Of a stretch of DNA of 64,000 nt, positions 1-11,138 are shown one piece after another. The stretch is from NCBI RefSeq assembly GCF_000276665.1, contig NW_004955405.1, positions 10,216,076 through 10,280,075 on the forward strand, in the 5' to 3' direction. The DNA is from Chinchilla lanigera (lineage: Eukaryota > Chordata > Mammalia > Rodentia > Chinchillidae). Below the pieces are notes generated by a model, which saw only the letters and a list, made by a program, of their open reading frames with translations, was not told the DNA's origin and ran no database searches. A program made the translations under genes and the position numbers. Every line of letters begins with the position of its first letter. Position 1 is the stretch's first letter.

Positions 1-117
1 TGTTCTGAAACTCACAGCTTGTAAGTAGTGGGGTTGGGAGGCAAGCACAGCCTCCCTTCCAACAGTCACTCTCCGCCTGCCCTGAGGGATGAGCTCTGTC
101 ATGACATTGCTCCTTCT

Positions 118-157
118 GACCCATAGTAGGCGCTCAATTAATGCAGCTATTATTACA
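118..157 (+). mobile_element. MIR 3' end fragment
   Basis: The stretch carries the TAGTAGGCGCTCAATTAATG signature and a TATTATTA tail, which matches the 3' end of the old mammalian MIR (or the shared L2 tail). Only the tail is recognisable, so the family call is moderate. Confidence 0.55.
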
Positions 158-321
158 TTGTCATTTTCTCCAAAATCACAGAACTGTAACTGAACCTGCT
201 ATGATTTAGTATTTTAAGTAATTATGGCCTTTAAAGACTGACAACCTTTTTACTAAAAAATTATGCCATCAGTTACTCACCATGATGATAGTGTGGTGTT
301 TTATCTCTTGATTTGAGTCTC

Positions 322-420
322 TTTTATTTCCCCCTCCACATTTCCTCTCTTCCCTTTCCCCTTCCTTTCCCCCGCTCCTTCCTCTTCCTCTGGCCTCCCC
401 ACTCTCCCCCAGTCTCCCTA
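322..420 (+). repeat. CT-rich (pyrimidine) low-complexity tract
   Basis: About 100 bases are nearly all C and T (CCTTCC, CCCTTTCCCC and similar). The tract lies about 50 bases upstream of the possible exon at 472 and may simply be low-complexity DNA. A role as an extended polypyrimidine tract is only a guess. Confidence 0.7.
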
Positions 421-471
421 GGACAGTTCATCTTCCTTGGTCACCCCACCTGTCTCCTCTGTTTTACTTAG

Positions 472-514
472 GCTCCACACTTTTTTTTCTCACCAGCCCT
501 GTGTGGATGAGCAG
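472..514 (+). CDS. Possible internal exon of the unidentified gene ending at 2470
   Basis: A 43-base block is preceded by a pyrimidine-rich acceptor ending CTTAG and followed by a good donor, CAG|GTAATG. If its first two bases complete a codon, it reads STLFFLTSPVWMS without a stop and leaves two bases (AG). Those join to the single leading C of the exon at 1770 to make a serine codon, so the phases fit exactly. A second frame (LHTFFSHQPCVDEQ) is also open but does not fit that phase. A block this short with two consensus sites can arise by chance, and the protein is unrecognised, so this remains a candidate. Cross-species conservation or RNA reads across 514/1770 would settle it. Confidence 0.4.
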
Positions 515-865
515 GTAATGACACTCAGCCCAGCTGCTTGCCTTGCAAAGCCTTGTTTCAGGCACCTAATGTTTCATGACTCAGAATCCATTATATTTCA
601 AGGCAGAGAAAAGCTAAATGTACTATTCTCACACGTTAAACGTGCTATCTTTACATGCCGTGTGCTGTTCTTCCATTCTAAATGAGCTATTCTTTAGCAC
701 TCTTTGATAAGCTAGAATAGTATATCCTTTCATTCTTAGCTTCAAAAAGGAAATAAGATTAAATATTATGAGCTTAAAGTGGCAGAAGATTGCCTTGAGC
801 TACTAAATCAGGCCTGTTAGTCTATGAACCATTTTTCAAATGGGTGATTTTAAAATAATACATTC

Positions 866-1164
866 AATAGTCCTCCCTTACTCCTAGTATAACTTTCAGT
901 TATCCATAGTCAATCACGGTACAAAAATATTAAATGAAAAATTCCAGCAATAGAATATTTTCAAGAGTATATTGTTATAATTACTCTATTTTATGATTGT
1001 TGGTGTCAACCTCTTATTGTGCCTAATATATAAATTAAACTGTATCATAAGTATGTAGGTTTAAGAGAAAAGATAGTACATATAGGGTTGGGTATTATGT
1101 GTGGTTTCAAGAATCCACTGGAGATCTGGAATATACCCTCCTTGGGTGATGGGGGATTACTGTA
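866..1164 (+). mobile_element. Tigger-type (Tc1/mariner) non-autonomous DNA transposon fossil
   Basis: The left end reads AATAGTCCTCCCTTA and the right end GGGGGATTACTGTA, which are imperfect inverted repeats of the Tigger/MER2 type. Internal landmarks also fit: AAATATTAAATG with AAATTCCAG on the left, and ATAGGGTTGGGTA with CCACTGG on the right. The transposase is deleted, leaving about 300 bases. It sits in an intron of the gene ending at 2470. Confidence 0.75.
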
Positions 1165-1769
1165 AACTCACCTGAAGATGTGGATTGTTTCCACTTGTGC
1201 AAAAGGGTTGTTTCAAAGAGAAATAAATCTCGTCCTCCTAGTAGTGACTGGTGAGTTGATTTTCAGAGAAGAACCATTCTTTCATCCTTCCATTCTGATA
1301 ACTTTGAATACTGTTGATTTCTAATGGAACTCACTCACAAACCCCTACTTATATTTGTTTGCTTTGCTATTGCAAATACTGTGTATCCAGGCCAGGACCT
1401 TTCAGAATCTACAATCTTACAAGCTTCAGATAAGTGTAAATTCAGCTGTCAGTGAAAAGAGAATGATATATCAAAAATTATTCAAATTTTTTAGAAATAA
1501 TAAGTTCTGATATAAAGTGGTTTAGACAGAATGGTTGGTTTTAGGAACCATCCCGAGCTATTTCAGTAGTCACGTGCGGGTAGGTTTCTGTCTGTGTAAT
1601 AAGATGTGAGCTAGCCTATTGCTATCACTGAGGATTGTGTAATAATGAACTTTGTGAGCTTTCAAGGGGTTTCCAAGTTGTATTCCCATTCACCCCTCTA
1701 ACCAAGATGCAGCCGAGTAGGAACTGGTAACTGCTTTTCCACTTGCCCTCTTTCCTTTGTCTCTTGAAG

Positions 1770-1890
1770 CACAACAGAACCATTGATAGTCTTCCAATGC
1801 AAATTCACCCTGGGAAATATATGTTTCCATAGTAACAAGCAAGCTGAAGGGACTCAAAGCTATGGAGAAGTATCCCAGGAGATGACACAG
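1770..1890 (+). CDS. Internal exon of an unidentified protein-coding gene
   Basis: The exon is 121 bases. It starts after a pyrimidine-rich acceptor (CCTCTTTCC...CTTGAAG|C) and ends at a consensus donor, CAG|GTAATG. The frame opens with one base finishing a split codon and then runs forty codons with no stop, beginning TTEPLIVFQCKFTLGNICF and ending QEMTQ in phase 0. The next exon (2194) also starts in phase 0, so the frame is kept. The start of the protein lies upstream, outside the window. The residues alternate hydrophobic and polar as in a beta-rich domain, but I recognise no family and claim no function. The gene runs left to right and its remaining 5' exons should lie before position 1. 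Confidence 0.68.
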
Positions 1891-2193
1891 GTAATGTTAT
1901 CTGGATCCTTGATATTATTCCCCTGTTCCAGAAGTATCTTTAGAACTGCAGCCTCTAGCCAACTGTGGGAGGGATGTCTTGAGCCAAAGTTCGGTGCTTC
2001 CTTGTGCCGGCTGACCGTGGTCATGAGGCTTGGATCAGTGTCTTCCTAGTGTCGTTTAGAAGCTGCAGACTGTTCTAGTGACACCTATCAAAAGCTGCTA
2101 TCACAGCTGCCTCTCCTTACTTGTTAAGCCAATGCTCTTGCCAAGTGAGTGGACAGTGTGGTTATGAAATGGATCTTTCTCATTCATTTTTAG

Positions 2194-2313
<120 letters not shown>

Positions 2314-2383
2314 TAGGATTAAATAAAATACTTTCATTACAGTTAACTTTTACATTAATCTTTCTTTTCTCCTGTTCTGACAG

Positions 2384-2470
2384 GATTTAGCCGACTGTTC
2401 AACGGATCCTTATTTTGCTGGGATATTCTTCACAGATTATTTCTTCTATTTCTATCGACGCTGTACCTAA
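2384..2470 (+). CDS. Terminal coding exon of the unidentified gene
   Basis: The coding part is 87 bases after a strong acceptor (TTTCTTTTCTCCTGTTCTGACAG). It continues in phase 0 from the exon at 2194 and reads 28 residues to a TAA at 2468-2470. The C-terminus is strikingly aromatic: after DLADCSTDPYFAG it continues IFFTDYFFYFYRRCT. That stretch is too short and too polar at the end to call a membrane anchor confidently. It could be a buried strand or a lipid-facing tail. The 3' UTR and poly(A) signal follow directly, which supports this as the true gene end. The product is not recognised. A protein search with the last 100 residues would identify it. Confidence 0.74.
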   Translation, partial: DLADCSTDPYFAGIFFTDYFFYFYRRCT

Positions 2471-2665
2471 TTTATTCAAGTTTGGTGTTTTTACGAAAGA
2501 AAAACACTCAGGAATACAGTTAATGGACACGTTATTCTCTTGAAAGTTCTTTCATCTTTTCTGTGAAACACTGACATTTATTGCTGAAGGACTTTTTCGG
2601 ACTTGGATTTCCAATGGTTTTGAGACATTAATGAGGAGAATAAAGTGTTTGCTGCAACTTGAAAG
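2471..2665 (+). other. 3' UTR of the unidentified gene
   Basis: About 195 non-coding bases lie between the TAA stop and the likely cleavage point, which should fall 10-30 bases past the AATAAA at 2639. The sequence is AT-rich, repeat-free and colinear with the coding exons. Longer alternative 3' ends cannot be excluded. Confidence 0.65.
2639..2644 (+). terminator. Poly(A) signal AATAAA
   Basis: A canonical hexamer lies about 170 bases after the stop codon. A GT/T-rich element (ATGTGGTATTTGATTTTGTC, about 2668-2687) follows 25-40 bases later, the usual arrangement for cleavage and polyadenylation. Confidence 0.72.
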
Positions 2666-2940
2666 AATGTGGTATTTGATTTTGTCATGATTGTAAAGAA
2701 AACATTTCTTAGAGTAAGCAGTACCATTAGATTTGAAGACATTGCTTCCTGTTATAAGGAAGCTATAGGTCAAAATAAGAAGGTCTAGCTCTATATTTTA
2801 AAGCTTTTGAAAAATAACAACAAACAAAAGGCCATGTCAGCGTGGACCCAGTAAATCTAGACTCTGAAAAATATGTGATGGGGGATTAACCCTGTGGGAG
2901 GGGACAATGGTGTGTGATGCTGAACTCACACTTAGGTAAA

Positions 2941-2973
2941 CTCTCTCTCTCTCCCTCTCTCTCTCTCTCTTTC
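2941..2973 (+). repeat. (CT)n microsatellite
   Basis: A dinucleotide CT run with one CCC interruption lies just downstream of the gene's 3' end. Confidence 0.9.
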
Positions 2974-3744
2974 TGAGTGTGTATAATTTGCCCATAACAC
3001 AGCAGTGTACAAAATGTATCTTGCTAATGAAACGGATTTAAGTAAAAGAGTTGCTAATCAGCTTTGTGATGGTTGATGGACACTGGACTTTGTGTGGTGG
3101 AGTGTAGGCTCTTGTGCCCAGACACCACTGAAATTATTGCATCTATCTAACCCTAACGTCAGCTCCTATGGCCTTGCTCGTGCATTCCCTTGGATACTGT
3201 CAGAAAGCCTCTTACCTGCAGTTCCCGCTCCCTCTACTTCCAGAGTGACCCCATTGCCCCCCATGTGACCTCCCACGGAATAGCGTGACCTCTTGTCTTG
3301 GCAGTTGTAAGTATAAAGCCATTTTTTCTAGGCAAATGTCTCCTAATTTGTTGGACTTACTACACCTCATTAATATAATAATATACTATATTTTCTATAA
3401 TTTTCTACTAATATGCCATGCTTTAGATGAAGAGCCAAGCTCCTCTCACTGTGGTTCCAGGGCTTGGGGTGGTGAATGTCTGGCTTCTCTTACCTTACGG
3501 TTGGTCTGAGGCTCAATTAGGATGTGGTTCTTTGTTTTTACTTCACAGCGGTAATCAGCAGTAATAATATATTATCCTCTTTATTGTTTTCAGGTATTAA
3601 GTATATACCATATGGAAACATCAACAAGTGTGAAACTTCAACAATTAAGAAAAGACATGGTTCTTGCTGTGGCAGAAGGCATTTTGAAATGAACTGTAAC
3701 ATAAATATGCTTTAACCTTGGGAGCCAGTCTTAGCATTGCATTC
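2974..3744. other. Intergenic sequence, nothing recognised
   Basis: No repeat family or exon-like block was recognised. Short ORFs (74 and 63 codons) lack splice or start context and look like chance. Confidence 0.5.
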
Positions 3745-3915
3745 AAGTTCTGACTTTATTTGTGTCTCCCTAGGTGAGTTACTTACCTTTCCTAAGCCTG
3801 CATTTCCTCATTTATAGACAAAGATAGTGAGTACATACAACAGGCAGGAATAATGGGATGCAGTATGTAAATCAAAGACATAGTCCAAATAAGTATAAGC
3901 TTTCATTATTATATC
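3745..3915 (+). mobile_element. MIR SINE
   Basis: The GAGTTACTTACCTTTCCTAAGCCTGCATTTCCTCATTTATA segment is the MIR core (split here at GAGTTACTTACC / CTGCATTTCCTCATTTAT). A tail with AATAAGTATAAGCTTTCATTATTATA matches the MIR 3' end. Confidence 0.7.
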
Positions 3916-6444
3916 AACATGGGAAGGAATCATTATGAAGGTTACAGTAGGATTATAAAGGAATTGAGTAACTAAATGCATATAAATCAGGACACTTCCA
4001 TCAAAAATGAAAAACTGCACATAGAACATACACATCTGCAAGTGTAGCACATCATATATATATTTTACTATACTTTGAAAGTGCTTTTCCTTTTGCTAAC
4101 AGCATGGCCTTTGTGAAAATGGAATAAAGTAGTTAATTCTTTGGAGAAGGCCTTGGGATTCCTCCAGTGTCTTAGATTCAAATTCAGACCTGGTTCTTCT
4201 GAGCTGGACCATTAGTATGACTTGGGTCTGTATGCTGGAGTTGTCTTACTGGAATCTCAGGTTGGTGCAGAGGGAGAGATTCCATTAACTGACTCTTTCT
4301 CTCCTAGTAAAGGTACATTTGTCAGCATCATAAATCCCGTGTTCTTCTTACTCATACACTTATGCTTAGGACAATGTGGAGGCTTCACATATCAACTTCA
4401 GGTCAGTAACATTGCCTCTAAGGGCATGTTTATAGAATGAGTACTGTTTTTCCATTAAATTCTGTTCAAAGACTGGAAATATTTTTTTCCACAGACAACA
4501 TACAGGAGATAGTGTTGATAATCTTCAGGAAGAGAAGATTTAAGCCAGTGACCAGACCACAGCACCTGAGGTTAGTAAACCTACTGAAGGACAGGCTGGA
4601 AGATTCTCTTTGTGTTAAGCACTCTTGCAGCTGTGAGATGTCACTGTGGCTCATACCTCTTCAGGCACAAAGGCTTTTCTTTAGGCCAGAAAAATCGCCT
4701 GGCTATCTGTCCCTAAACTCCAGTAATTAAAGTGTCTACTGGAGTCTTCCTCCCCCAAGCTCATAAGCCCAGTCTACTCATGAGAAAAGCTCAGTTAAAT
4801 TCTGAGAAAGGGTCTATAACACACCTCACTAGTACTTTTCTAAATTGTCAATTGCATTAAAAACAAGAAAATTCTGGGAATATGTTACAGCCAAGAGGAT
4901 CTTAAAGAGGTAGGATGAGAACATAGTACAAATTCAATCATGAAAAACAGGTCCTATTTTTAACTTTAAGTCATTCAAAATATCTTAGTTCCCTGCTTTG
5001 TCAATTATTTAAGGTCAAACTCTATGCGTGATTTAATTAGTTCCCAAACTATAGAATATTATAAAAATCATATAACATAAACAAATAGAATTCCAATAAT
5101 TTTATGATTACTAATAAAACTACTAAAACATAGTTTTGAAAGCTGCCAGTTCTTTTAACCACTGAATCATAAAAATTCACTAAGAACGATTAGCATGCAT
5201 GTGCTCAACTTTTCAGCATTTTAAAAATAAAAACACTTTTTAGTGCTATTTAAATTTATTTTTTAAACATATTTTTCCTAAAAAAATAAATAAAATAAAT
5301 TTATTTTTCTTACATAATTTTTGGTTCATCTTTACTGACAGATTTCCAGCAATGCATTATTTAATTGTAAAATTAAAGATCTTCGAAGAAAAAGCGAAAA
5401 TGCGATCCTGTTGGCAATTTATAAAACCACTTTCCCCTCGTTTGATTCTACAACCCTGTGATGTTGAAGGTGAAGGGAATTATTCCTAAATATTGTCAAA
5501 AGATTCCAAGACCCTGTATATTGAGAAAGCCCCACTGTACATATTAGCAATCTGAGGTACAGAGACGTTAAGCAAGGAAAAGACGGAAGCCAAGTTTTCT
5601 GGTGCCAAATCTCATCCCTTTCCACAAGACTACTTCACTTACCCTTGAGAAGCTTTTCTTTCCTTCATCGCTCTTTAGGGTTTTTGAGAGACCACCGACT
5701 CAGATATTGACCCACCGAGAAAGCACTAACCCACTAATGGCTGTGTAAGTGGTGTTTCTTGAGGACCTGTAAGCTGATTAGAGACCATTTAGTCATAATA
5801 CAGAGTAAGGGGAAGGCAGAGGAACAGAGATGGGTGGAATCTTCTGTCACCAGCCACTAAGTTACATCTATTTATATTGCACCAGAGCTTAACAGCTCAC
5901 TTAAGAATGCTAAAGATTAATCTCACTCTTAGGAGCATGCCAGTAAAATCTTCACTTGGCAAAGCTAAAAGTGTTTTGGCTTTCGTTTCTTCAAGGCCAT
6001 GTATCATCGATTTTTGTGTCTGATTCGAAAGAGCCAATTGAGCTCTTAAAAAGCATCCAAGGATTTAGAATCTAGTACATTTTTAATGAGTGGTTGTTTA
6101 AAGCTTGTGGAAACACAGCTTCAGAGACTTTCAATTTACCAACAGTGGTGAGTGTACAATCCATCTCTTCTTGGCTGAATTCTGTGAATGGAAAATCCTT
6201 GGTTAATTCTTAGGACACATTTTGGAGAAAGGGATGGGTGCCAAAGATCAGTCTCAATCCATCAATTTCCTTATGGCCCCACACAAATACAAAGTGAGGC
6301 CATATTTTAGAAAGACTCTTGATAACATGACGTCACCAAAGTTGGGTTCTTAAGCCAGTTTTTGGCCACATCAGTCTGACTTCTTATTTAAAATGAAAAA
6401 TAACTGGGAAGAAAACTAAATAGAGCTAGGAGGTCTGGTGGCAG
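3916..6444. other. AT-rich intergenic stretch
   Basis: No gene is supported. The segment around 4960-5350 is very AT-rich. Bases 5520-5635 weakly resemble a reverse MIR (CTGAGGTACAGAGACGTTAAGCA). Scattered ORFs under 100 codons have no supporting signals. Confidence 0.45.
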
Positions 6445-6575
6445 TCTTTGCTCAGTAACTTGTCATTGGTGTCACCTGGGATGATTCACCTAACTCCTTT
6501 AAATTTCACTTTCCCAACAGTGAAATTGTATTAGTAGTAGCCCTGACGACCGCTGAGAGTTTTGTGGACACTGAG
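6445..6575 (+). mobile_element. MIR SINE fragment
   Basis: The order of landmarks fits a diverged MIR core: GTGGCAGTC, then GGGATGATTCACCTAACTCC, then TTTCACTTTCCCAACAGTGAAAT and a TATTAGTAGTAG run. Confidence 0.5.
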
Positions 6576-7952
6576 ACGTACACATGTGAAATCTCTTTGT
6601 AAAGTGGAAGATACTGTGTGAACATGGGAATCGGTAACTTTGGTCACTGGAAAACATTATTTGGAAGGAATAAAGAAGACTTTGGAAATTCTGTCTTGTT
6701 CTCAAGAGTTTCAGTTGATTATACTTAGGATAAGTTATTTATCCATCATCTTCTTCACCTGGAAAACATTGTCTAGAAAATGATAGATAATTAGTTAACA
6801 TTTATTAAATGAAAAGTAGATAAAGGGAAATATTGCTTTCTTTATTTACCAGGGAATAAACCAAGAAGATTGCTTTGAACAAAACAGACTTCAATTCCTC
6901 TTACTTTTTCACTGTGATTATTTTTATTGCTACTGTTTGGAATGATAGGATTATTATTATGTTATAATTACTTGGAATAAGAGGTTTTTATTCTTTTCTT
7001 CAAGCATATTTCTAACTCCTCTAAATGACTTTCAATAAAAACTACAAAAAATCAAATAGTCTATTATCTGTTAGAAGATTCTAGAATCCTGATAGTCAGC
7101 TAGTGCTTAGTATTCATTATTTATATTTATATTGCTGTATTTCATTCTGTACAGCACAACTGCATAAGCATCTAAATTCATTGCAGATTAATCATAAAGC
7201 ATTTAATGAACATTTCCTATTGTATCCAAACATTGAACACATTCTATCAGTAATTAGGCAGCTGTAGTATTTCCACTGATGTAAGATCTCAGAGCTGTCA
7301 TCTTCTATAGTTACTGAAAAACATTGTAAGTGTGAACGCTCTTGGCTTTCAAAGCACTATTTGGAATTATCTACAATAAGGAAGCTGCTGATTATATTAA
7401 AGAGAAAAGGCCTCTTAGTCATTTCCAGGAGATAAAAGCATTTAAAAAAAGCAAAAAAACAAAGAACACCCCAGTGTTGATGAGCCTTCATTTGTTCACC
7501 TTGAAGTCTACAGCAGTTTGTCCATTTTCAGTTACTTCATGTTTCACTCACTGCATAAACATTTGCGGGACCTGTCTATGTTCCAGACTCCGTATGCAGC
7601 AGCAGGAAATAAGAGATGCCTGGGGTGATTGCTGGCCTTGTTGAGCCATTGCGGATAGGTAGCCACCCAGGGAGCCATCACAGAGTATGAAAAGCCCTAC
7701 AGCTATGGCACTGGCATTGCACTGTGTGCGAGTGCAGCATGGTAAAATGCTGCCTCTCAGGTAAACGAGGGAGAGGGTGAGAGACAGGAAAAGGGAAGCT
7801 TCCACCAGGAGGAGACCCTGAGCTGTGCGTCCAGGAACGCAAAGGATAACGCAGGCTTTTATTTGTTTGTGTTTGTTTGTTTTAAACAGAGAAATGGAAA
7901 GAGGCAGAAGTTATGAATGAGTCCACCTTTTATAATAAAGAATGTGATATTA
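6576..7952. other. Intergenic, nothing firmly recognised
   Basis: The sequence is AT-rich. The 100-codon plus-strand ORF at 7342-7644 and the overlapping minus-strand ORF show no splice or family support. A weak MIR-like piece may lie at 6720-6800. Confidence 0.4.
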
Positions 7953-8057
7953 GGGCTAGGGATGTAGCTCAGAGGTAGAACACTTGTCTAACATACATGA
8001 GGCCCTAGGTTCATGCTCAGCACATTAAAAACAAAACAAAACAAAAAAACAAAAAAC
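7953..8057 (+). mobile_element. ID-like (tRNA-derived) SINE
   Basis: It starts GGGCTAGGGATGTAGCTCAG. The Pol III A box (TAGCTCAGAGGTAGA) and B box region (GGTTCATGC) are visible, and it ends in an A-rich tail (AAAACAAAACAAAAC). It is a diverged copy. Confidence 0.85.
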
Positions 8058-10763
8058 CCTCAGGAATCCGATTTTCAGTGCACCAGAAACTGCAAAGTGA
8101 GTAATCCCCACCCCCACCTCTTTAGCCTGCCCTTCTGCTAGCTTTGCATGCAGGAGAGGCGCTCTTGTTCTAAAAGACACCACCCCTTTCCCTCAGCGCC
8201 GAGAGCAGCCCTCTGTCCCAGGAGAGTCAAGGGAACGGTGGGAAAGGCAGAACCTGTTGGGTGGGGCATGGATGACTCGGGGAGCTGGCAAGGAGACCGT
8301 GGGTGGGGAGCTGAGCCCCAGGACAGTGACTGACTCACCCACAGATACTGCTCTCTCTCTCGGTAGGTGGTGGGGGCAGATGATGAAATCTGTGTAGTGA
8401 GTGAAGGCTGTAAATCTTTTGGTCACTCTGCCCACTTTAAAATAAAAAAGACTCTCATTTCCAAACAAAGTTTGTTTCTCATTAAGTCTCAAGTGCTCGT
8501 GATGGGAAGGGCTGCAAGAATCTCTTCAAAATCCCTTCAGCATGACTTCCTCCTTGTGGCAGCAGAAGCTTGATTTTTCTTCAAGTGAATGATCACCTTC
8601 TGGCTCGCCCTCTCTACGAATCAGGTGAAGTCAATACCATCTCTTACTCTGGAGAGGAACCCATGACCCAGGCCCAGGCAAAAGAAAGACTGCATTCCCC
8701 TGGCAGCAGGGTTTGACTTCTGGGGAAGCGTAAGACCCAAGTCAGGCCAATCAGAAGTTTTTGGGAGGCAAAAAGTCAAGAACGCCTCTGTGTGGGAGTA
8801 ATGAAACTGTGGAGTGAGCCTGGGGCCCAGCATGGAGGACCGCCTGCCTGAAAATGAAGACAACGTAAAACATTAAAGAACGGAGATATGAGAAGAGATG
8901 TCTAAGTCAGATATGCCCCCAAGGACTTAGCAGTCGGGTGGCCTAATACATTTCATCTTTCAGCTAGTTTGAATTTGGATTCTGCCACACACCCAAAAGA
9001 GTTCTAATGAACCCTGACCCTTATGGAGACGGAACATTTTCCACATAGCCCCTCAGCTGCTCACCTGTCGGCAGCTACCAAAGGTGACACAAAGAGCTGC
9101 TCACGGTAGTGCTGTTGCCATCAGTGGCTGGTCGTCCGTGTCCTCGCTGAAGCTATGCCGAGGGTTCTACTTGGTCTCTGCACCAACAGAAGTCTAGGGC
9201 TAGTGACATCTGACCCTCATCCTCCACTGCTCAGAGATCTTTTCTGGCAGCTTCCTCCTCCAAGGATGTGGCCCTGATTGAATTTACATGGCTTGGATCA
9301 GGGAATGATCTGAAATTTGGACTCACTGTGTTATAAATAACCCCACTGCCTTAAAGCTGCTCCTTATCCTAGAACTGAGATAATGTGCCTCGCCTTGCTT
9401 TGCGTAGCAAGGACTTGTTGGCTTTTCATGTAAAAAGGCCCTAGGAACTCACCACATGGCCAGACATGCTTGCATCTTGGGTGAATACAGATTTTAAAGC
9501 AAAATGGAAATAAATGCCTGTGAAAATATGGGCACATTCTGTCAGGTTGTCCAGTTGTCAAATAATCTTTTACACAATCTACCTCTGAGTAAAGTAAAAC
9601 CAGCTGATACAGAATCTTCAGGAAATGTAAATGTGTCCAAGAACACACACGACTGTACTTCTGTCCCCATGTTTCTGGGCTTTGGGAGCATCTTGTAATC
9701 ATGGTCTTTGCAGGTAACTCCATACTACACCAGAGCACCTCATTTTTCCAGGAGAAAATGCCATTAGCTCTTCTGGTCCTCTTGTTTCACTTTTCTTTTG
9801 TGTCTAAACAAATGTAAAAGCTAAATACCACCATTCCCTAGGGACAAATAAATTCAACTGAAATATTCTGTAGTTGAGACACTTAAAATCTTTGGAAATG
9901 TAAACAATTTTTTTGTAAAAGTGATTTACAACTTGAATCAGTCCATTTCTATTATGACACTCCAACAAGTTAGTAAAGTGTGTGTGTTCCGAAGACTGGT
10001 TTTGACTAGGGGAATTGACAGTAAAGACAATGATTACCATCCTGACAATTTGTGGGTGCGCATGCGCACTGACAGGGCCTGTGCACATAAAATGGAGTTC
10101 AATCAGCCAAAAGTCAAGGAATTCCTCCATCCTATCTACCCAGAATCTGACCCAGTTCACAACTGTACTAAAGACCTTAACGGCAGTTAGGATGCTGATC
10201 AAGTGTTCATTCAGTTCAATTCAATTCAACACACAACAGGTTTTGTGAAGTACCTATTATGGGTCTCCTTCATACACCAAGGATTTATTAAAAGACAGAT
10301 TTATGATAAGAAGTCTCCCACTCTGAGTTGCTGCCTTTAGTTGTTGCCCTCAGGCACTGCGAACAGGAAAGATTAAAATCCACTTCAACTCCACTTTGGC
10401 TTCTACCTGCATTTACCCACGGATTTAACAATCTTCCCCAGGGCCGGGATAGTTTTGTATATGTGTGTTGACATTTTATTGGTTCTTCTAGCTCAAAAAA
10501 AGCAGAAGATTTTATAAGGCAATGACTCTCTCCAGTGGACCTTTCATGAGCAGAGGAAACTATTCTCCAGAAATAACGCACTCGCGCGGTTGGCTTGTTC
10601 CCCGCGCCTGGTGAGCTGTCAGAAACTAGGGAAGAGGATTGCAGAAATCTCCCGGAAGGGCTCAGTCCTGTAGATTTTGCCATGTTGTATTTCCTTGTCA
10701 TTCTATGAAAACAAAATAGAGCCTCATGGTTACAGCAGGATACATTCACTTAGTGCCTTAGGG
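8058..10763. other. Repeat-poor intergenic stretch
   Basis: No transposon was recognised over 2.7 kb. Overlapping ORFs on both strands (the longest is 153 codons on the minus strand, 10288-10749) have no recognised domain and no splice logic. A small CpG cluster (CGCACTCGCGCGG near 10578) is unusual for this window. Confidence 0.4.
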
Positions 10764-10914
10764 CAGAGCTCTTCAAACTTGAATGTGCACACAGCTCACC
10801 TGCGAATCATGGTGAAATACAGATTCTACTGCCGTAGGTGTGGGTAGGGCCTGAGAACGGCCTTTTTCACAGACTCCTGCGCGATGCTAATGCTGCGCAT
10901 CCACTTTGAAGAGC
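10764..10914 (+). mobile_element. MER5A-like hAT-Charlie MITE
   Basis: The landmarks match MER5A: CAGAGCTCTTCAAACTTGAATGTGCA at the left (first part CAGAGCTCTTCAAACTT), then AATCATGG, GGTAGGGCCTGAGAA, GCTAATGCTGC and a right end CCACTTTGAAGAGC. The ends are imperfect inverted repeats. Confidence 0.75.
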
Positions 10915-10940
10915 AAAAGGTTAGACTTTGCCAGATGTTC

Positions 10941-11115
10941 TCTATCATCCACTCGGTCTTCAGTACACATCTGTGAGGTACTTAACTCATCCCCACTTCC
11001 AGAAACAGAACCAGGTTCAGCAAGGTAAACAAACTTGCCTAGGCCTGCACAGCTGGTGGTATTTACACTCTGCCATCTGAATTCAAGTCCTGTGCTTTTT
11101 CTTCCACACAATTGT
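10941..11115 (-). mobile_element. MIR SINE (reverse)
   Basis: Read on the plus strand it gives the reverse MIR order: CATCCCCACTTCCAGAAACAGA, then GTAAACAAACTTGCCTAG, CACAGCTGGTGG, GAATTCAAGTCC and GTGCTTTTTCTTCC (each shown only in part). Confidence 0.55.
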
Positions 11116-11138
11116 GGCTTCTTCAGCATCTTTCCCTT

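Noticed and set aside
10288..10749. 153-codon minus-strand ORF as a gene
   Set aside because: It has no recognised domain or splice logic. A single ORF of this length is expected by chance in 64 kb of six-frame sequence.
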